From positions 1-46,271 of the forward strand of contig JAIOPE010000047.1 in the NCBI GenBank assembly GCA_021414065.1: DNA of 46,271 nucleotides, in the 5' to 3' direction. The position numbers and the translations under genes are program-made. The DNA comes from Planctomycetota bacterium. GTDB taxonomy: Bacteria; Planctomycetota; JAJSAM01; JAJVHW01. Below, piece by piece: positions 40,897 to 46,271 of the stretch (its first letter is position 1; each line of letters opens with the position of its first letter). The notes below the pieces were generated by a model that was not told the origin of the DNA, did not search any database, and saw only the letters and a program-made list of their open reading frames with translations.

Positions 40897-41032
40897 CGTC
40901 GCTCGGACGACCGTGAACTCCGAGCCCAGTCCGCCGCTCGAGTCGCGACGTCGCTCCGCGATCGCGGGCGCGACCGCGCCGCATCCGCAAATCGCCCGGA
41001 ACCTCCGTCGCGTCCCCGCGTGGACCGCGCCG

Positions 41033-43042
<2,010 letters not shown>

Positions 43043-43331
43043 GGGGTGGTTCCGTTTCGAGGGACTGTTCGAGGGAAGATCGGGACCGCGACCGTCCGCG
43101 CGTGCGAGTCCCTCGCAGGACTTTCGCCGGGCGGCTGACGCGATTCTCCAAGTGTACCTGCGGGCTCGGCGGGCGGTGGGCGCGATTCGCCGGGTGGACA
43201 CCCGCGACGGGACCAGCATGATGCCGCCCACGCCGTGACACCGCTCACGCCGCGCCCGCGTGCCGACCGCACCGTCACGCCCATCTCGGGCTAACTGAGG
43301 CCCCGCGGCGCGGCGCGGTACCCTCACACCC

Positions 43332-44081
43332 ATGGACCTGCGCCGCCTCTCCGCCGTCGCTCACGACGGCATGACGATCTGGAACCCGCTTGCGAACGCC
43401 GACGCGGAACGGATCGTGACCTGGGCCGCCCACGAAGCGGGCGGACACGTTCTCGACATCGGCTGCGGAAAGGGCGACTTGCTCCTCCGCACGCTCGACC
43501 GCTCGCAAGGGTCCGGCATCGGCGTCGATCCGTGGCCGCACGCGATCGAACTCGCCCGTCGCGCGGCAGCGCGGCGTGCCGAGGGCGCGGTGCGTTGGAT
43601 CGAGGCCCCGTTCGACGTGAAGTCGTTCGAACCGGCGTCGTTCGACGTGGTCATGTGCATCGGTGCGACGCACGCCTGCGGCGGGTTCGCCGGAACGCTC
43701 GACGCCGCGCGCCTCCTGCTCAAGCCGGGCGGCCGCGCGATCATCGGCGACTGCCACTGGCTGCGCGACCCGATCCCCGACTACCTCACCGTGCTCGACA
43801 CGACGAAGGAAGCAGTCTCGACGCTCGACGCCCTCCGCGACCTGTCCGAAGCCGGCGGCTTCGTGGTCAAAGGCGTGTGCGACGCGACGCGCAACCACCG
43901 CGACTCCTACGAGAACGCGTGGCTCGCGAACGTGGAGAAGCACTTCGGGTCGCGCCACTACGAGGAGTCGGGCCCGGAGTACATCGCCCACGCGCGCCGC
44001 TGGCACGAGGCCTACGTGAACTGGGGCCGCACGACGCTCGGTTTCGCAGTGCTGATGCTGACGCGCGACGACCAGCCGTAA
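43332..44081 (+). CDS. Class I SAM-dependent methyltransferase
   Basis: This 249-residue protein has the Rossmann SAM-binding motif I 'HVLDIGCGKGDLLLR' at about 39-53, an acidic motif II near 'GIGVDPW', and a motif III region 'FDVVMCIGATHACGG'. 'LLKPGGRAIIGDCHWL' is the usual post-motif strand. The family includes small-molecule and arsenite-type methyltransferases; the substrate is not readable here. It is divergent from the aconitase-family gene and convergent with the ABC exporter gene, their stops being 16 bp apart. Confidence 0.9.
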   Translation: MDLRRLSAVAHDGMTIWNPLANADAERIVTWAAHEAGGHVLDIGCGKGDLLLRTLDRSQGSGIGVDPWPHAIELARRAAARRAEGAVRWIEAPFDVKSFEPASFDVVMCIGATHACGGFAGTLDAARLLLKPGGRAIIGDCHWLRDPIPDYLTVLDTTKEAVSTLDALRDLSEAGGFVVKGVCDATRNHRDSYENAWLANVEKHFGSRHYEESGPEYIAHARRWHEAYVNWGRTTLGFAVLMLTRDDQP

Positions 44082-44097
44082 GCGGCACGCACCGCGA

Positions 44098-46271
44098 TCA
44101 GCGGTGCGCGATGACGACCAGCGCGGGCGCCCGCGACTTCACGTAGTCCACGCAGCGGGCGAACGTCTCGGGATCGAGTGCGGCGAACGTCTCGTCGAGG
44201 AAGACGACGTCCGCGCCTTGGAGCAGCGTGCGCGCGAGGAACACGCGGCTCTGCTCGCCGTGGCTCATCTGCCAGCCCGTCTCTCCGACGAGTTGCTGGA
44301 GGCCGCCCGGCATCCGATCGAGCACCGGCCCGAGTCCCAGTCCGCGGCAGACGGCGTCGGCCTCGCGCAGGTCCTTCTCCTCGGCGGGCCACCTTCGGCC
44401 GAGGAGAAGGTTGAACGACAACGGGCCGAGGATGACGTGGTTCTCGTGGAACTGCGGCGCGATCACGGCCCGTCGGCGCCACGCTTCCTCGCCGAGCGTG
44501 CCGATGTCGAGTCCGCGGAGCAGCAGCAATCCGGCGTCGGGGCGCTTGCACCCGGAGAGGAGCATCGCGAGCGACGACTTGCCCGCGCCCGACCCGCCTT
44601 CGAGCAGAATGCGGTCGCCCTCGCGGATCTCGAGATCGAGTCCGCGCAGGACAGGCGTGGCTCGCGAGCGGTGCGTAAGGGTGACGCCGTGCGCTTCCAG
44701 CACGACCGGACGTAGACCCGACGTCGCGAGAACCGTCGCCAGCGGCGTGGCGCGCGCAGCGAACCCCGGCACACCCGGCAACGACGGTCGCGTCGCCGCA
44801 CGCCAGAGATCGCGCACGCGCTCCCACGCCACGCGGGCCCCGATTGCACGGTCGAGACCGAGGCCAAGGCCCCGGAACGCTTGATATGCAAGGAACACGC
44901 CGCCGAGCGCGACCGCGAGCCCGCCAACATCGCCGCCATCGCTTCCCGCACGGCCGACGAACGCCGGCGCGGCCCCCGCGAGTCCCAGGATCAGCCACGC
45001 GCGCGGAAGCAACGCTTCGAGACGCACCGCGTGCGCGTCGAGTCGCTTCGACGCTGCGAAGTACGCGTCCACCGCGGGGTCTTCACCGTCGTGGCGGCGC
45101 TCCGGCTGGAGTTGCGCGACCCGCGTGCGGTGGCCGACCATCCGTTCGACGAGATCGTTCGTCAGCTTGAGACGCGTGTCGGTCCACTCGCGGCGCGCGA
45201 CGAGCGCCCGCCACGCAATGAAGGCGGCGACTGCGATCCACAGCACGAGCAGCGCGGCGTGCCCGATGCCGCCTGCGCCGAGCGCGAGCACCGCGATCGC
45301 GAACACGAGTTCCACCGACGACGTGACCGAGAGTTGCGCGCCGGAGACGGCCGTCTGCTCGATGACATCCGTCTCCATCGCTTGGCCGAGGAGTGAACCG
45401 ACGCCCTCGTGGCGAATCTCCTCGGGATCGAGACGCAACGCGCCTTGGAGCATCCGCCTGCGCAGCATCGCACCGGCTCGCTGCGCGAGACGTCCGCCCG
45501 CGAGGGTGTCGAGCACGCGGAACGGCAGCATCGCGAGCAGCACGAGCCCCCACGCGGCGATCCAACCCGGCTCGATCCGCCCGGCGAACGCCGCACGGCC
45601 GAGCAGCGCCCACGACGCGATCCAGAGCGCGTACTGCGCAGCGTGCGCCCCGACGAGCAGCACGCCGAGGCGTCCGAGGCGGTCCTCGCGCGACTGCGCG
45701 GCGAGCGGCGCGCCGGGCCCCGGTCGCAGCAGCCACATGCCTCGCACGGGCTTCTTCGCCGCCATGCGGTCGGCGAGTCCACGCAGCACACGGGCGCGCT
45801 TCGCCTCGGGCACACCAGCGATCTCGACGAGTTTCGCGGCCTCGCGTTCAAGCGGTTCGGCCACCGCGCGCCGCAACCCCTCCGCGAGGTCGCGCGAACG
45901 GACTCGCGCGGTGCCCTGATCCGGGAGGAGCAACTCGACGTCGCCGCCGCGCGATCGCACGATCGCAACGATGCGGAGCGCCCCATCGGCCTCGCGGAAC
46001 GCAGCAACCGCGGGCGCGAGACGACGCACCGCGTGCGAAAGCTCCGACGCGGCGCACTGCACGGCCTCGGCCTCGGCGCCGGTCCGCACAGCGGCCGACG
46101 CGATCCACGCGTCGAGCGGGCCGTCCACGTCGTCGAACCACGCCTCCGGGACGTCGTCGGTGCGCCCGGCGAGCCGCGACGTTGCGCCGCCGAACCCGGA
46201 ACGGAGCGCGAGTGCTTCGACCGCGTCTCCGAGGCGGGCCGCCGGCCACGAGCAGTCTGCAAGCGTGCGCC
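44098..46271 (-). CDS. ABC exporter, fused membrane and ATPase domains (N-terminus beyond right edge)
   Basis: The frame is open from the right edge; the GTG at 46128 is probably internal because the upstream 47 codons read as normal protein. About 723 residues are visible: an N-terminal soluble region (to about 180) possibly related to the degenerate C39-like or accessory domains of bacteriocin-type exporters, a membrane domain of about six helices, and an ATPase with 'GGSGAGKSS' Walker A, signature 'MSHGEQSR' (normally LSGGQ), Walker B 'VVFLDE' and D-loop 'ALDP'. It ends only one residue after the switch His in 'VVIAH', unusually early. Exported substrate unknown. Confidence 0.85.
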   Translation of the reverse strand, partial: RTLADCSWPAARLGDAVEALALRSGFGGATSRLAGRTDDVPEAWFDDVDGPLDAWIASAAVRTGAEAEAVQCAASELSHAVRRLAPAVAAFREADGALRIVAIVRSRGGDVELLLPDQGTARVRSRDLAEGLRRAVAEPLEREAAKLVEIAGVPEAKRARVLRGLADRMAAKKPVRGMWLLRPGPGAPLAAQSREDRLGRLGVLLVGAHAAQYALWIASWALLGRAAFAGRIEPGWIAAWGLVLLAMLPFRVLDTLAGGRLAQRAGAMLRRRMLQGALRLDPEEIRHEGVGSLLGQAMETDVIEQTAVSGAQLSVTSSVELVFAIAVLALGAGGIGHAALLVLWIAVAAFIAWRALVARREWTDTRLKLTNDLVERMVGHRTRVAQLQPERRHDGEDPAVDAYFAASKRLDAHAVRLEALLPRAWLILGLAGAAPAFVGRAGSDGGDVGGLAVALGGVFLAYQAFRGLGLGLDRAIGARVAWERVRDLWRAATRPSLPGVPGFAARATPLATVLATSGLRPVVLEAHGVTLTHRSRATPVLRGLDLEIREGDRILLEGGSGAGKSSLAMLLSGCKRPDAGLLLLRGLDIGTLGEEAWRRRAVIAPQFHENHVILGPLSFNLLLGRRWPAEEKDLREADAVCRGLGLGPVLDRMPGGLQQLVGETGWQMSHGEQSRVFLARTLLQGADVVFLDETFAALDPETFARCVDYVKSRAPALVVIAHR

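Larger units (their letters stand above)
40682..41032. other. Intergenic region holding a paired REP-like element
   Basis: These 351 bp between the aconitase-family gene end and the membrane-protein start hold no gene. They contain two copies of the REP-like hairpin element in inverted orientation (40785-40834 and 40864-40896). About 130 bp of featureless GC-rich sequence follow to the aconitase stop. Promoter elements for the downstream MoxR operon should lie here but are not recognisable. Confidence 0.6.

Noticed and set aside
43043..43331. Riboswitch or promoter between the aconitase-family and methyltransferase genes
   Set aside because: The 289-bp divergent gap must contain promoters, but I could not identify a convincing -10/-35 pair or a known riboswitch fold.

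Overview
The window is a GC-rich (about 70% by eye), densely packed chromosomal segment from a diderm bacterium. LptB, lipoproteins with lipoboxes and secreted proteins all point to an outer membrane. GTG starts and 4-base GTGA/ATGA gene overlaps are common. The gene style (many hypothetical membrane-anchored proteins, a HEAT-fused multiheme cytochrome, REP-like intergenic palindromes) suggests Planctomycetota or a similar environmental lineage, but nothing here proves the phylum.

Left part (1-16 kb), mostly housekeeping. A membrane protein runs off the left edge, followed by a lipoprotein, a divergent dGTPase, and an AAA/DUF4143 ATPase followed by a long inverted repeat. Next come the electron-transfer flavoproteins EtfB-EtfA, and an operon of LptB with an HD-GYP response regulator. 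A secreted hypothetical protein is paired with a cysteine-less AhpD-fold protein. A complete Fe3+-type ABC importer (binding lipoprotein, ATPase, fused permease) runs straight into a GT39-type glycosyltransferase, which ends convergently over a MauE/DoxX-like membrane gene.

Middle (16-26 kb). An EVE-domain protein, a tRNA-Leu(GAG), a roughly 187-bp tandem repeat array, a large membrane-anchored hypothetical, and a class I aminotransferase coupled to a tiny acidic protein. A second AAA/DUF4143 ATPase has its ribosome binding site and start codon inside a 13-bp-arm palindrome. An octaheme cytochrome fused to HEAT/TPR-like repeats is coupled to a small membrane protein.

Region of main interest (25.0-40.7 kb). 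A multigene module encodes a DUF4132/HEAT protein on the plus strand, converging on a minus-strand operon: DUF4132/HEAT protein 2, MoxR AAA+ ATPase, DUF5682 protein, VWA (MIDAS) protein, and a protein with two SWIM zinc-finger motifs. This is the gene set of the poorly understood E. coli yehI-yehL-yehM-yehP-yehQ type, with a duplicated DUF4132 component. Two homologous membrane proteins (25.1-26.1 kb and 39.8-40.7 kb) flank it. The likely logic, by analogy with MoxR-VWA pairs, is an ATP-driven MoxR ring working with a metal-dependent VWA adaptor on large repeat proteins. The DUF5682 protein carries residues reminiscent of TraB/PrgY/EreA-like hydrolases.

Right part (40.7-46.3 kb). A paired REP-like hairpin element, a fused aconitase-family hydratase with an N-terminal swivel domain, a divergent SAM methyltransferase, and a peptide/lipid-type ABC exporter that continues past the right edge.

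All functional statements come from reading translated sequence and recalled family knowledge; no database search was run.
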